A DNA stretch of 64,000 nt from Patella vulgata (GCF_932274485.2 NC_065884.2:70578046-70642045), one strand, 5' to 3'; counted from the stretch's first letter, positions 45,690 to 57,533 are shown. The notes: generated by a model from the sequence alone, not told the origin. Numbers and translations: made by a program.

Positions 45690-46922
45690 TCAAGCACACT
45701 GAGCTGATGTACTACCGGAAAAAAAACATCGATAGTATTCGTACGTTGTAAACCCGATTGGATTCCTATCAACACGAAAATAGTCGACAACCGCATTGGT
45801 GGCTTTGGAAATGTCGGTCGGATCTAGAAACAACCATACACGATTTAGAATATAGTTGTAACTTTTATGATTCAACAGCTTTTGAACCCATTCATGGTCA
45901 TTATTCACTGCACAATAATATATCATTGGTGTACCACTTGTCTGATCAATATTATGTTCCAAGCCCTTCTCTATCAAGATATTCACTATTTCGAAATCGT
46001 TGTGTATATAAGCGACGTTTAGTAACAACATATCGAAGTGACTGCCGTGTTCAAGTAATATTTTAACCCGCTTTAGGTCGCTATGTTTCACAGCATAATT
46101 TATCATTGGTTTACTACTTCGTTGATCAATATTATGTTCCAGGCCCTTCTCGATTAAGGTATCCACCATTTCAAAATCTCGGTTTGCATAAGCGACGTCT
46201 AGAAACGACGCATCGAAGGGAATACCGCGTTCGATTAATATTTTAGTCCACTTTACGTCACGATACTTCACCACAGGATAAAATAACAAACATTTGCAAG
46301 TGGGGGAATCCTGGTTCAGATATCTCTCTATTAAAATCTCCACCATTAGTGAATCCTTCGTACGGTAAGGGATTTCTAGTAACGCAATATCCAAGGAAGC
46401 GACGCGTTCAAGTAATTTATGGACCAGCACCCTTTCACCAGACACCAATGCTTTTCGGAGCAGGCGTGCAGGACTGTTGGATACCAATATGTTGCCAATT
46501 GTTTCGTGGCCATGCATGGAAGCTATGTGTTGTGCGGTCCGGCCTTTCTTATTAGTTAGAGTAACATCAATACCACTTTTCACAAGTAATTTAACCACTT
46601 CAACATTATTAAATCGGGCAGCCAGGTGTAGTGCAGAATCTTTATACCGATTTGTCTTATTTAATTGGCACCCACTGTTTATCAACAATCTGACAATATC
46701 TACATTATTTGCTGCCACCATTAAAGGTGTGTTCACAGTCTTGTCCCTGTGTTCTGTATTGGCAGGGGAATAATCATGATTCTTGATAGCTGCAAGCAGT
46801 GGAGTATTACCATATAAATCAGTATATTCAACGTTCGCTCCGCGTTTCAGCAACGACACAATGCTATCATAATCACCAATCTCACATGATCCCAACAGTG
46901 CTTTACTTTTACGGTTGCCCAT
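45690..46922 (-). CDS. Ankyrin-repeat protein, copy 3 (410 aa, predicted N-myristoylated)
   Basis: MGNRKSK start, then ankyrin repeats (GNTPLLAA, NTPLMVAANN, DSALHLAARFNN, GRTAQHIASMHG) and the degenerate C-terminal repeat region with ILIEKGLEHNIDQ. Eleven residues of the second repeat (around HTNCVELLLNN) are absent compared with copies 1 and 2, removing most of one helix pair. The extra linker NSPARLLRKALVSGE differs in all three copies. Upstream of the chosen ATG the frame continues only 12 codons and is then closed, which fixes the start better here than in the others. It ends STSAQCA within SINE-derived sequence. Most diverged of the three, in line with U3 having separated first. Confidence 0.75.
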   Translation of the reverse strand: MGNRKSKALLGSCEIGDYDSIVSLLKRGANVEYTDLYGNTPLLAAIKNHDYSPANTEHRDKTVNTPLMVAANNVDIVRLLINSGCQLNKTNRYKDSALHLAARFNNVEVVKLLVKSGIDVTLTNKKGRTAQHIASMHGHETIGNILVSNSPARLLRKALVSGERVLVHKLLERVASLDIALLEIPYRTKDSLMVEILIERYLNQDSPTCKCLLFYPVVKYRDVKWTKILIERGIPFDASFLDVAYANRDFEMVDTLIEKGLEHNIDQRSSKPMINYAVKHSDLKRVKILLEHGSHFDMLLLNVAYIHNDFEIVNILIEKGLEHNIDQTSGTPMIYYCAVNNDHEWVQKLLNHKSYNYILNRVWLFLDPTDISKATNAVVDYFRVDRNPIGFTTYEYYRCFFSGSTSAQCA

Positions 46923-47174
46923 AGTGCTTGTGGTGTTTTGTTTGATAAATCTACACAACCCGTGTCTGTACTAAATGCCTATTTGTTTGAACAGCTCTGG
47001 TTCCATACCTTGGATGAAATAACAATTGTTGTTCTCCGGCAAATCCAGTAAGCCATCTATCTGAATTTTTAATGTTACGCCTTTGCCTGTATTATTGTTC
47101 TGAATTAAACAAAATACCATTAAAACTTAAAAAATCAAAACTAAAAATCTATATTACAATACACCCAGATTATA
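46923..47174 (-). promoter_or_regulatory. 5' flank of ankyrin copy 3
   Basis: Aligns to the upstream flanks of copies 1 and 2 as far as 'gggtgtattgtaatatag', then is interrupted by the U3-specific insertion. Any promoter beyond this point is displaced by 1.8 kb relative to U1 and U2. Confidence 0.35.
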
Positions 47175-47466
47175 CCCAACTTATATGTGGTTTAATGGCC
47201 CAGGGCGAGATATTAAGTAACATATTGATATTGCGCGAAGACCTTCATCCTGGGTATCCCCAATGGTCTCATTCTGCTCTACTCCGCTATACACTGGGTT
47301 TATCCATGGGGTTTACACGTATTCAAATTATCTGCCCGTTACCGTAGCTTGATTCTACGCACCAATAAAAAAACCAGTTTAAAAACACCAGTCTTGGCCT
47401 CATAGCTTACTGTTATGTTTGTGTTTTCTCTGATTGATAATAACTAATCTAAAGATTATAAAATTA

Positions 47467-47800
47467 TAAAATGAAATGAAATGGGGTTTAACGTTCTACT
47501 GTTCTGCTCTGAACTGGTCCAATGAAGACGGGCATACGCCATACATTGTGCTATGAGGGACAGCGAACAACTGACCTTTTACGTGTACGTCAATGTGTAC
47601 ACGGGGCCTCGGCTTTTCGTGTCATCCGAACGACTAGACAGCTGTCCTTGTCAGGCCCTCCGTCCTGCATCCTGCATCGCTGACAAGGAAGAACCACGTC
47701 GGAAAATCTGGATGACCTTTCTCGGCCAATGCAGGGATCGAACACACGACATCCAGGCTACCGAGCCAGCGTCTTACGCACTTAGCAACCGTGACCCCTC
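47467..47800 (-). repeat. Full-length SINE with 8-bp target duplication
   Basis: Flanked by TAAAATTA at 47,459-47,466 and 47,801-47,808. The tail is (GAAAT)n-type followed by GGGGTTTAACG on the plus strand. The body has a small internal deletion relative to others. Confidence 0.85.
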
Positions 47801-48030
47801 TAAAATTAGGCTTAAAATATGCTTTAGGACAGTTTTTGCTCGGTCATAATCATCGTCTTCACCTGTGTTTGGAAGCGTTTCGAAAATATCAACATCCGGT
47901 TCAGCATAATGTAATAAAAGCGCACCTTTTCTTCTTGAGTCTTCATACAAACTTATCATCAGTCTTTCTAATCTTCTCGATCAGCCATTTTTTCCAACGA
48001 GGACCAGCGCTTCCCTCTTCAAATTGTGGG
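47801..48030 (-). mobile_element. Gypsy-like gag relic (fossil)
   Basis: Minus-strand words KGALLLHYAEPDVDIFETLP and DDDYDRAKTVLKHI match the gag region of Gypsy-type elements common in invertebrates. No pol or LTR is recognised nearby. Short and broken; the SINE inserted next to it. Confidence 0.55.
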
Positions 48031-49000
48031 ATGGGGGAAAAGAAGTCATTGTTTACCTTTCCTCTTCTTTTGGGTTTTTTTGTCAGTCGAATGAAACATC
48101 ACATTTCGAAAAATGTTTTCAAACTGGACCGTATTTACCTCGCTTATTGATTTCTTGAAATCCTTGCCGCATGGGAGAACGCTAAATCGGTGACTTGCAC
48201 ATTTTAGGTTTAAGTATTTGGGGGAGTGGTTAACGCTAACCCTCATCCTAACGCTGGACCAAGCCTAACCCTAAAACACAATCCACATATGACGTCAGAT
48301 GTGCAGGCCCGTCTCCGATCTAGCGTTCCCTTGTCGCCAGATGCCATCTTTGTGTTTTTCTCTGATAGATAATAAATAATCAGGAACACACTGGATTGAT
48401 AATAATGTAGGATTTTATTTCAGATGGCCAGGCATGTCTGCATGTGTCATACTGCCTTAGATTCTTACAAGAGGAACCATTCTAGTGAAGTTGTATATTA
48501 GGAGTCAGACTACATAACTGCGTTACTATACACTTACGACGTTCATAACAATATGACGGCTTGTTTGATCCAACAAAATGAGTTACTTCCCTTCACCAAC
48601 TTCCTTTTCATTTAACGGGTTTTTGATTGGTCGATAAAAATAGCACAGTCATCAAGGGCAGATAATTTGAACTCAGGGGTTAGTAGGGTGGAATGGGATG
48701 AGACGACTGGGGATACCCAGGATGGAGGACTTTATTCCGAGGGCTATATCTTTATATTATTATTATGCAATGTCTTGAACGAGAATATTAAACCACTTAT
48801 CAGACACGTGCTTTTTAATGAAACACGTCAAGCGAGTCCAATATTTCATCTAGTATAAAAAATGTAGGATAGGCAAGTTGCCTGTAAATATTTGAAGTAA
48901 TGGTACGCCAACATCAAAGGGTGATATCACATCTGTACCTTAAACCACATCACATTACATTAATTTATACTTCACTACAATTTATTATACTACTCACGTG
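48031..49000. other. Rest of U3-specific insertion, no gene
   Basis: Mixed-composition DNA without a convincing frame. Confidence 0.4.
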
Positions 49001-49114
49001 CAGCCAGTTTAAATGTGTATCAGTAATTATTAATGTTACAGATGCATTATGGGAGTTTAGATAAAGAGCTGGTAGTTCTCACTATAATAGTTAACCAGCG
49101 GCTGCCAGGCAGGA

Positions 49115-49955
49115 TACGCCCACATTTTGCAAGAAATGGATAGAGAACAAGCTAAACAAACAATCAAGGGCCATAATTCAGGAAGTTACGATCCGATATG
49201 CGCGAATATAGACAGGAATCAAGATCTTTGGGTGATAAAGATATATTTCAATTTTCATCAAAATCGGATCAAAATTGTGTCTTTTAGGCGGTCCACAACC
49301 TTTATATACCATATATTTACACTATTTGCATACGAGGGGTGGCCATTTTGTCAGGCAGTTTTGGTCTGATTTTCATGAATTTCAAACTCAATCATCATTA
49401 GGGTGTAACGGTGTTTTAAATCGGATAAAAATTATGACCTCTAGAGGGACCACAAGCTAAAAACGTGATTTTTCGTACAATCAGGGGCCATAATTCAGGA
49501 AGTTACGATCCGATATGCGCAAATATCGAAAGCAACCAAGATCGTTGGGTTATAAACATGCATTTCAAGTTTCATCAAAATTGTGACAACCTTGATATGA
49601 CATATTTTTACACAATTAGCGTACGAGGGGCGGTTATTTTGTCCGTCAGTTTTGGTCTGATTTTCCCGAAATTCGAACACAATCATGATTACGGTGTAAC
49701 GGTGATATAGTTAAACGGTTTTTAAATCGGAATAAAATTGTTACCCCTATAGGGCCCACAAGCTAAAACGCGTTTTTTCGTACAATCAGGGGCCATAATT
49801 CATGAAGTTACGGTCCGATACATGCCAATATCGAAAGCACCCGAGATCTTAGGAAGATAAACCTATATTTCAAGTTTCGTTGATATCGGATAAAAGTTGT
49901 GACCTGTAGAGTGTCGACAAACAATTGTGGACGGACAGGGGCGAGGACAATATAC
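49115..49955 (-). repeat. Dimeric satellite array, U3
   Basis: Inverted counterpart of 2,810-3,745, ending with a decayed terminal motif ('ggacggacaggggcgaggac'). Confidence 0.75.
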
Positions 49956-50234
49956 ATTTCAGTCAAATTGATCACTCTGAACCGAGATATTAGCTTTTGA
50001 ATTTTAGGCCTAGCATCGATCATCATTAGTAAAGTCAGTACGATAAAAAATATAGTTTCGATTATCCATTTTTGGATTAAATCAATGATCGTTGGGCAGC
50101 AGATCGGATTCAAATCCAGTAAATATTGCAGACTAGCGATGGCATCGAGAGTTGACTATGGTCTGGATAAGTTAATGTTTAAATAATGATTTAGATAACA
50201 TTTCAGTCCTATAGAATAACCTGCATTAAGCAGA

Positions 50235-50246
50235 TTTTGTTCATGC
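50235..50246 (-). other. Empty SINE insertion site
   Basis: Minus strand reads GCATGAACAAAA once, where U1 and U2 have GCATGAACTAAA on both sides of a SINE. Flanks continue in alignment on both sides. Confidence 0.85.
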
Positions 50247-50654
50247 ATAATGTACGTTTAACTGCGTTTCTAATTATTAATATTTACTGCAGTCTGGCGT
50301 AATCATGTTTGTTTAGAATTTAGTATTGAGTATACTACTTACGTGCAGCCAGTTGAAATGTATATCAGTAATTATTAATATTAACGATCTACTGTAGCCA
50401 GGCGATGTGTTTGTTGGTTTGAATTTTTAATCGGGGTATTCCCCTTTCTATTGATTTCATACCACGTGACAACCTTTTTCTATTGACGTCATACAACGTG
50501 ACATTATAACCTTTCTCTATTGATGCATCCAATTGGCGTGACCTATCCTGGTGTATTAAATAGACATACTGACTGGGCTCGTCAGGCTGGGATGGGTTTA
50601 CCAGTGTGTTTGAATTAGGCCAACTTAGAAAATATGTGTGTTTATGGTTACACT

Positions 50655-50780
50655 GGGGAGTCACAGTGGCTTAGTAAGACGCTGGTTCGCTCCCGGTGTT
50701 GTCCGGCTAGACCTTTTTGTTCAGGCCAACTCAAATTTCACCAACATCGCTAAGATGTATATGAGGTTAAGGCACGTGAT
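50655..50780 (+). repeat. tRNA-like SINE head, U3 copy
   Basis: 'gggagtcacagtggcttag' and 'ggttcgctcccggtgttgtc', the counterpart of 1,640-1,748. Confidence 0.5.
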
Positions 50781-50939
50781 TGTTGGCGAGATTGTAGGTT
50801 AGTTAGGGTAAGCGACGGAGCTAGGTCAACGGTTAGGGTTGGGATTAGCGCTAGCCTTGTTTACATCTCGTGACCTTTAACCAAACTTGAAGTTGAGCTT
50901 ATCAAATAGATCTAATAACCGTGGTTTACCTTTAAAATT

Positions 50940-51485
50940 CTACAACCTTACTTTAGAAGGCATGATTATGATACTTTTTCGGGGGATTGAAGCTTTTGTA
51001 ACTGGCAAAAGTACAGGAAATCAGAGAATAGAGTCTTGGTGGGGTACTCTTCGCAAACAATGCACTGATTTTTGGATTAATTTTTTCAAAGATTTCCGAG
51101 ATTCGGGTATTTATAACCATGGAGATCCAATTCACAAAGAATGTCTTCAATATTGTTTTATGCCTTAACTTCAGGCGGATTTAGACAATATAACAACTCA
51201 GTGGAATATACATCATAATCAGAAAGCAGAGGAATTGTGATGTAATTAGTGGTAAACCAGATATAATGTTCTACTCCACAGCTATATTTAATACAGTTGA
51301 CTACGATGTCCCGATAAATGTCCAAGACTTACAGGACGTACTACCTCAAACCAAAAGAGAAAGGTGCAGTCAAGAATTCATCGATATTGCCGGTCTAATT
51401 TATCCGGATGTGGAAGTACCAAAAACCTGCAACAACGCCTCGTTTCTTTTTGTCCATATTTTACGACGTCTCGATATGTAATATG
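50940..51485 (+). pseudogene. Integrase-core (DDE) protein relic, C-terminal side
   Basis: Words TGNQRIESWWGTLRKQC, WINFFKDFRDSG and DPIHKECLQYCFMP match the C-terminal half of the catalytic core, in which the glutamate of RIESWW is the third acidic catalytic residue. They are followed by the family's tail (QEFIDIAGLIYPD). Broken. It starts within 20 bp of the U3 outer boundary, mirroring the N-terminal relic outside U1. Parent element unknown, treated as a fossil. Confidence 0.65.
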
Positions 51486-51610
51486 AATGTATATAAACTG
51501 ATTTACATTTAACCCTTTCTGTCTTTACTGTAATTTCTAATGAGTTATGTTCGGCGAAATACGCGAACAGTTCAAATTGAATGACAGTCGTTGGTGTCTA
51601 GTTATTCCAG
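51486..51610 (+). repeat. Fragment of U tail family
   Basis: 'tatgaatgtatataaactga' and 'gagttatgttcggcgaaata' match 40,330-40,420 and, inverted, 24,735-24,830, but are more diverged. The family is thus older than the U duplications. Confidence 0.6.
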
Positions 51611-52259
51611 TCTACTCCGGCAGTCCTGAACTGGATAACCTGCTCTAATACGTTAAACTTGCTCCTACGTCACCTCTTTTTTGACTTTTCTTTGTATAAA
51701 CAATATTTTATTCAGGATGTCTGAATGGGATTGGGGAACAGGCTTAGCCTATGTAAATCCCCTTTTTTGACTTGCATATGGTCACAGCTCACAAAATATT
51801 TCTACGCACGAATGTAGGACGAAAGTTATTTTTAGTCTTTCTCACCCTATCCATTCCCCCGCCCCCTTTTGCATGGCCATTTTTGTTGACTTTTTGGTGA
51901 GAATCGAAGAATAATGGATTTAGAAGTAAAAAGTTATTTGCTTTTGTTTGTTCTTAATTTTTCAAACCTGTTCAGACTTGGTTTTATTAATTACTATTTA
52001 ATACGGTACTTTCTTGCGCCTAGAAAGAACAATGTTAAAAGCCTTGTGGTGGCAACACAAAGCGAGAAGTCTTTTCAAACAAACTTACTTTAAAAGAAGG
52101 TGAAGTTTAATTATAATTCCACGAGCTATGGTAATAAACAGAGTATTCATGTGTTCCACATAACAGAAAGTGACGTAGCCATAGTGATGATAGAATTTTA
52201 TCTATGCATGCTGATTGGCATTAGCCTGATAAATAGTACACAAACATAGGACATAAAAT
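51611..52259. other. Intergenic, nothing recognised
   Basis: Single-copy, no coding frame of note. Confidence 0.5.
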
Positions 52260-52629
52260 ATGAATCTCTTCAATTTTTCAGTTATGCTCCAATGGTTTGT
52301 TGACAGTCACTCCGCTGAAATGGCTCTGATTGGTACAACCCTAGCAGAAGTTCACATTAAAAAGGCAGACCAAATATCCGATGCTTTCCGGGATAGAAAT
52401 ATTGATGTCCACAGAATCAAAAAGTACTTTTCGGAATCAGGGTGGAAGCTTGTTCTTCAGGCAATGAAAAACAGTTGATTGGTGCTGTCATGTCTGTGAC
52501 AATGACCTTGATGAAGGCCAGATTGGCTGTGATGGTTGTTTGAATTGGTTTCATCAATCATGTGTTGGATTAAGCAATGCACCAAAGGCAAAACACTGGT
52601 ATTGCACTAGGTGCTACAGCAATGTATGA
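52260..52629 (+). pseudogene. PHD-finger protein fragment
   Basis: An N-terminal frame (52,260-52,478) contains KKADQISDAFRDRNIDVHRI and FSESGWKLVLQAM. In another frame starting near 52,466 follows CCHVCDNDLDEGQIGCDGC, then WFHQSCVGL and WYCTRC, ending at TGA 52,627-52,629. Spacing CxxC...CxxC...HxxxC...CxxC fits a C4HC3 PHD zinc finger, which reads histone-tail marks in chromatin proteins. It is also found in the C-termini of some transposon proteins. The change of frame near 52,465 may mean a pseudogene, or an intron I cannot see. No other domain is present in the neighbourhood. Confidence 0.6.
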
Positions 52630-53559
52630 TATGTCATATCATAGAACTTAATATACAAGACTTATATTCAACGATTAAATAGTGTTGCTAATTTATTATT
52701 TTTCTAAAAAAAATATGTGACCTTGCTCTAGCATTTTCAACAAATTTAACTAGTTCTTGTGTTTTTCTTATTGTCCCTTCATTACAATGGGTTTGTCTGT
52801 CCTTCATTTACGATTTTTTGCCACACAATAGGATAATTAGTAGGTAGCCTAGATACTAGATAGTCTTACTGCCAGCGGGTTGGAGTACCCTTGACTTGAA
52901 ACATGGATTTTCTGATGCCAGTGTTTTTCAAAACCAGATATGCTGCCGATATCCCCCCCCCCCCTTTAAAGGTTTTTAGTTTTTGGACAAAGCCTATACC
53001 CTACGGATATTACACTACAGGCCCATCAGAAATGATTTATAATGGGTTGGCAAAAGGCAGATGTCGGGGGTGGGGTCAAAGGGACAGAGCTTCTGGGAAG
53101 GGTGGTCGGAGGCTTTACAAAAAAAGTGGTACTGTATATTATATGTCTATATGCCATGGAGACTCCAAATTTGATGGGCCCAGCATATCACATCCCCTAT
53201 TCTCGCATGTGTGTACTATTTATAAGAAGTGTCACTGACAGATCAAGCTGAGGACAAATGACTGAGTTGCCTCCGACTCTGGTTGAATGTGCTTCAGTCC
53301 TCTGCCCATCGATATTTCATAATCAATACAGGACAGGTCTATCTATGATAGTAGGCCTATAGTCAATAAATGGTCATGTTTGAAGAAATTAGTCAACACA
53401 GGATCCGATCAGGGTCTGCCAGGGATTAGTTGTCGTGTTGTGTAAATTTAATTCTTCTACAAACTACAATAACAATACAAATTACAGTTACACATGATTG
53501 TTGCAACAACGTAATAGCATATCATCAGGCCTACTACTTAGTACCTAATTACTACTAGC
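52630..53559. other. Intergenic, nothing recognised
   Basis: Two overlapping plus-strand frames (52,903-53,251) begin near a C-run and show no family features. Otherwise AT-rich single-copy DNA. Confidence 0.45.
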
Positions 53560-53655
53560 TTGTCAACTGGTACACGTGCGCGCTGTACCACAAAGTCTGT
53601 CATTGAGTCAACTGGCGTGTTTTCGAATCCCCGGTGGTACGTGGCAAGGCTAATG
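53560..53655 (+). repeat. tRNA-like SINE head, third family
   Basis: 'attgagtcaactggcgtg' and GTTTTCGAATCCCCGG match 34,450-34,602 on the other strand. Confidence 0.55.
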
Positions 53656-55943
53656 GCTAATAAAACCCAAAGAATGAACACACAAAACTGCCCTCAACAC
53701 TAGAGCTGGGCGATATTCCTGAAAACATTGCGATATAATCACTATATTGCAATATTTTATAAAATGTCAATACTTTTAGTTTATCAGGGTTTTTTTTTAA
53801 ATGTAAATAAATATGCAGAAAAAGTTGGGAATACCCCTGGAGTATTCACTTGACACTCTCTAGTCAATATTATTATTTCTAGTCAATATTATTTTTAGCA
53901 TACAGTACTGAATTTACAAACAAAATTTACAAACTTGCAAAAGTTGTTGTTTATTAGTTTTAATTTTCAAAATATTAATTATAATATTTTATTTAAATTT
54001 AAAATATTTACATTTGGCGGAGGCACAAAAATCATAAAAAAAAAGTTTGTGTTCTTTCGTCCGTGCATATTTATTTTTATGGCGACCCTTGAAAACTCGT
54101 TTTTTCTCACTCAAGCGTACACCTTCTTCAAGATGCATTATATAATACAAGGATAGTAAATTAAACTATAAAACATAAGTACTATGTCAAACAGTACCCA
54201 TTGAAATAGCAATTTTTCGGATCACGGACCGCACGTCCGCTGAATGATAATCACTAATCAATCAGTCTACCGGAACTCTCAAAATATATAGTTGGCAATG
54301 TTGGCATTATTTATATTTCTGCATTATAAAAATCTATTTCAATCTGAAAATCAATGATTCCTTTGGAAAATCAAAGTATCGGTATAAACAATTTGTCAAG
54401 ATGTATAACAGGGATAATGCTAACGGGTGGAAAAGTGAGCGAGAAGTCACGTGACGTAAACAAAGCTCTTTTATCGGCATTTGCAACTGAATACTCAGGA
54501 GTTTATAACATTATTTATTCATCATTAAACAATAAAATATCGTGAATAACATCAAAAGGAAAACATTTTTTCAATACTTATGTTAAATATCATCCAGAAA
54601 AATCAAAACGGTCCGTGTTTTTTTACTATTAAAACTGTTTGTGTCGTGTGAAAGCCATTCGCCAATAACGTATATTTTTCACCGATGTCGGAATTTGTTT
54701 GATGGAATATAACGACAATAATGAAAGGACAGATGGTCGAACACAAAAAAAGGTCAATTATGATATGTGTGTATATTGTTTATTTATTGAATAATCGTAT
54801 CCAGTAACAATAAGCGAAAAAATGTTACCCGCATTTTTTTTTCGTTTGACATATTTTGTAACACGCAGTCTACAAAATCAACACGTATTTTGCATGTTTG
54901 CGTCCGTCAAATTCGATCCCTGATAGCACCACACATAAACAATTACACAAGACAAAAAAGCGGACAAAAACCCACGTACGACCAAACAGTAAACACACAA
55001 ATCAAATGAATGAACAAGTCAGTCAATCTGAATCTGTGTAGGCCTAATACTAATTACTAAATAGTAATAAAACTCCGATTTATATCATAAACTTGTTTGC
55101 CAATTTCATCGTGATACGGTAAAATAAAATTCGTCGTGAGATCGTAAAATAGTTGAACTGACCGACGGCAATTAATGTCAGGGTAATATAGCCCACGAGT
55201 TGAAAGAGCCGGCATCATTGCAAATTTCTGATAGGCCTATATATTCGGTATGTAAATTGGCTGCTGACAACGATTGACTTGCTCCAAAGTGAACACATTT
55301 GTGTATTTTGAGAAAGCAGGATAAAAGGCTGGTCCAGTAATTGTCAATCCTTAAACGGGCTAATATTAAATATAATAATGTTCTTAAGGTTTGAAAGATT
55401 TTCAAAATACAGTTTATTTCAATATTATATCAGAAATTGATATGAGCAGGCATGTTACAAAATTTTTGATACTAAATAAGTGTCCATATTACAAATTTTA
55501 CGACAATTATTTAAAAATAAAAGTCAGGTTGCAAGGCAATTTAGTAGTCCAGCGTCCACATAGGTTGGCGCTTATTTAGTCTTTTGTAGGTAGTGTGATC
55601 CTTCACAAGACACTAAACACCGACCCATAAAGTAATTATCAAAAATAATTAAAATGTGATTGGCTTCTGGCTCTTCCTAGAGCTAACATTTATTTTGAAA
55701 AACAGGTACCGATAATTAAATGATAATGTCAATCCAATCTTGCTAATGGGGGACGGACGGGGGTCACAGCAACATATAACAACATTTCAATGTGGGCGTA
55801 TAAAAACATTCCTATGAATATAATAACTTTACTGTAACTTAACTTTACTGGATAAATGAAAGATCCAATTCACAAAGATTTTTCAGGGACAGTAATTAGG
55901 GAATATCCATAATTCGGTTTGCGTTTATCTATGTCATGTATCT
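53656..55943. other. AT-rich intergenic, no gene
   Basis: Long AT-rich tract with scattered 60-75 codon frames that have no support. A stub of the satellite terminal motif ('caatgtgggcgtataaaaac') lies near 55,790-55,808, a solitary end without its array. Confidence 0.5.
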
Positions 55944-56247
55944 TCTATACTAATATTTGTGACTGTCGTTTGTCTGTCTGTCTGTTCGGGGTTGGCGGCT
56001 ACACTAGGTCTGCCCCGAGTCTGAAATTTGGGGTATAGGGGTAGCTCTGACCGGGGAGTAATATAGGCCAGGTGGCGTTAGTCTACCACTTCCGGTTTCG
56101 GAGTTATGACCCCCGAGCAAAGCCGGTCTGTTCGGGGTTGGCGGCTACACTAGGTCTGCCCCGAATCTGAAATTTGGGGTATAGGTGGCGTTAGTCTACC
56201 ACTTCCGGTTTAAGAGTTATGTCCCCGAGCGAAGCCGGGCATTCTAG
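55944..56247 (+). mobile_element. Helitron-like element, about two internal units
   Basis: TCTATACTAATATTTGTGAC start; CGAAGCCGGGCATTCTAG end with T after it. The second internal unit is shortened. Confidence 0.75.
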
Positions 56248-56363
56248 TATTTCAATAAAATCATCGGGAGAGAAATGAAAACAATATGCGGTTAAAACAA
56301 ATATAAGCATACTCATTTAAAACAAAGAACATGAGTATAACTATAGTATAAAATATGTGATTA

Positions 56364-56558
56364 CTAGCAGAATGCCAGGCTTCGCTCGGGGGTCATAACT
56401 TCGAAGCCGGAAGTGGTAGACTAACGCCACCTGGCCATTGTTACTCCCCGGTCCGAGCTACATTTATACCCCAAATTTCAGACTCGGGGCAGACCTAGTG
56501 TAGCCGCCAACCCCGATCGGACAGACAGACAAACGACAGTCACAAATATTAGTATAGA
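56364..56558 (-). mobile_element. Helitron-like element, one internal unit
   Basis: On the minus strand TCTATACTAATATTTGTGAC to TGGCATTCTGCTAG, only 116 bp from the previous copy and in the opposite orientation. Confidence 0.75.
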
Positions 56559-57478
56559 TGATTGCTTTTAATACCAATAAAAAAAATAAGGAATCATCCA
56601 TTTTTTTTTATTTGAGCTTCAAAACAATCCGACACAAAAATGTAGTACCGGTAGACAATTCACAGACGCTCAAACACAGCTAGGAATGAAGACAATATAC
56701 ATGAGGTTAAAACAAATGGATATTCATTTCAAAACAAAAAACAATATTTCGATGAGTATTAACTGTAAAATAAAACCATGTACGAACAATCCAAACCATT
56801 AGCCAAAATTCGAAGTACTAAAAAAGTGGTATAGGCAAATGGACTGTTCACATTGTACAATATACACGACAAACAGTGGTATTGTCCGGAAGAGTAAGCT
56901 TACCATGCCTGGCGCGATAGCTGCATCCAATCCATTAGACGATTATTATCTCGGTCATGAACAGTGTTAATATATGTTGTAGACATAATCAGGAAGATAG
57001 TATACGCGTCAATTAAATATATCTAGAATAATAGCCGAAAGATACATGTTATATTTACTAGTCAAGACATTATGACGGCCATAAAATTTTTTAAAGGTTT
57101 TAATAAGTTTAGTTTGCAAGTATCCCTGTAGTTGAAATTTAGATGACAAATGCCTCGATCTACTTAATAAATCAGAAGAAAAAGGAAAAAGCCCTCGCGT
57201 ATCGCACTAGCTGAGACACATACACTCCATAAGCTGGTGATATTGGAATGTTACTGCTAATGAATGGAAAGTTAACAATCGGAAAGTCACAGTCATCACA
57301 TGTATCATACATTTTAACCCAAGTTTATGGCAATTGTCACAATCGAGACGCAGATCCAAGTAGGAAGCGTACTTGTCACTGTCAGTAGTATTTTTTATTT
57401 CGTAATAGGTGATTAATATCAATAACAAATATAAGTATACTCATTTAAAAATAAATACTATTTAGTATAAAATATGTG

Positions 57479-57480
<2 letters not shown>
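56559..57480. other. Intergenic, no gene
   Basis: AT-rich, single copy. The minus-strand frame at 57,207-57,428 has no recognisable features. Confidence 0.45.

Positions 57481-57531
<51 letters not shown>
57481..57531. repeat. (TA)n microsatellite
   Basis: About 24 TA dinucleotides. A second shorter TA run is at 57,863-57,884, on the far side of the palindrome. Confidence 0.95.

Positions 57532-57533
<2 letters not shown>

Larger units (their letters stand above)
47175..49000. other. U3-specific insertion of about 1.8 kb
   Basis: In U1 and U2 the sequence passes directly from 'aaactggctgcac' to 'gggtgtaatg'; in U3 these words are about 1.8 kb apart. Inside are a SINE, a gag relic and an inverted pair 'cctgggtatcccca' (47,249) and 'tggggatacccagga' (48,709). 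The pair could mark the ends of a larger element. Confidence 0.6.
40020..50922 (-). repeat. Segmental duplication copy U3 (inverted)
   Basis: Antiparallel to U1 and U2. It retains the empty SINE site at 50,235-50,246 and the two-LTR element. It also carries a private insertion of about 1.8 kb (47,175-49,000) and an internal segment of opposite orientation (43,017-43,863). Confidence 0.85.

Noticed and set aside
52903-53238. 111-codon frame as a gene
   Set aside because: Driven by a poly-C run and overlapped by another frame; no domain or homologue in the window.
57481-57531. (TA)n as origin or regulatory element
   Set aside because: Plain dinucleotide microsatellite with no further signal.
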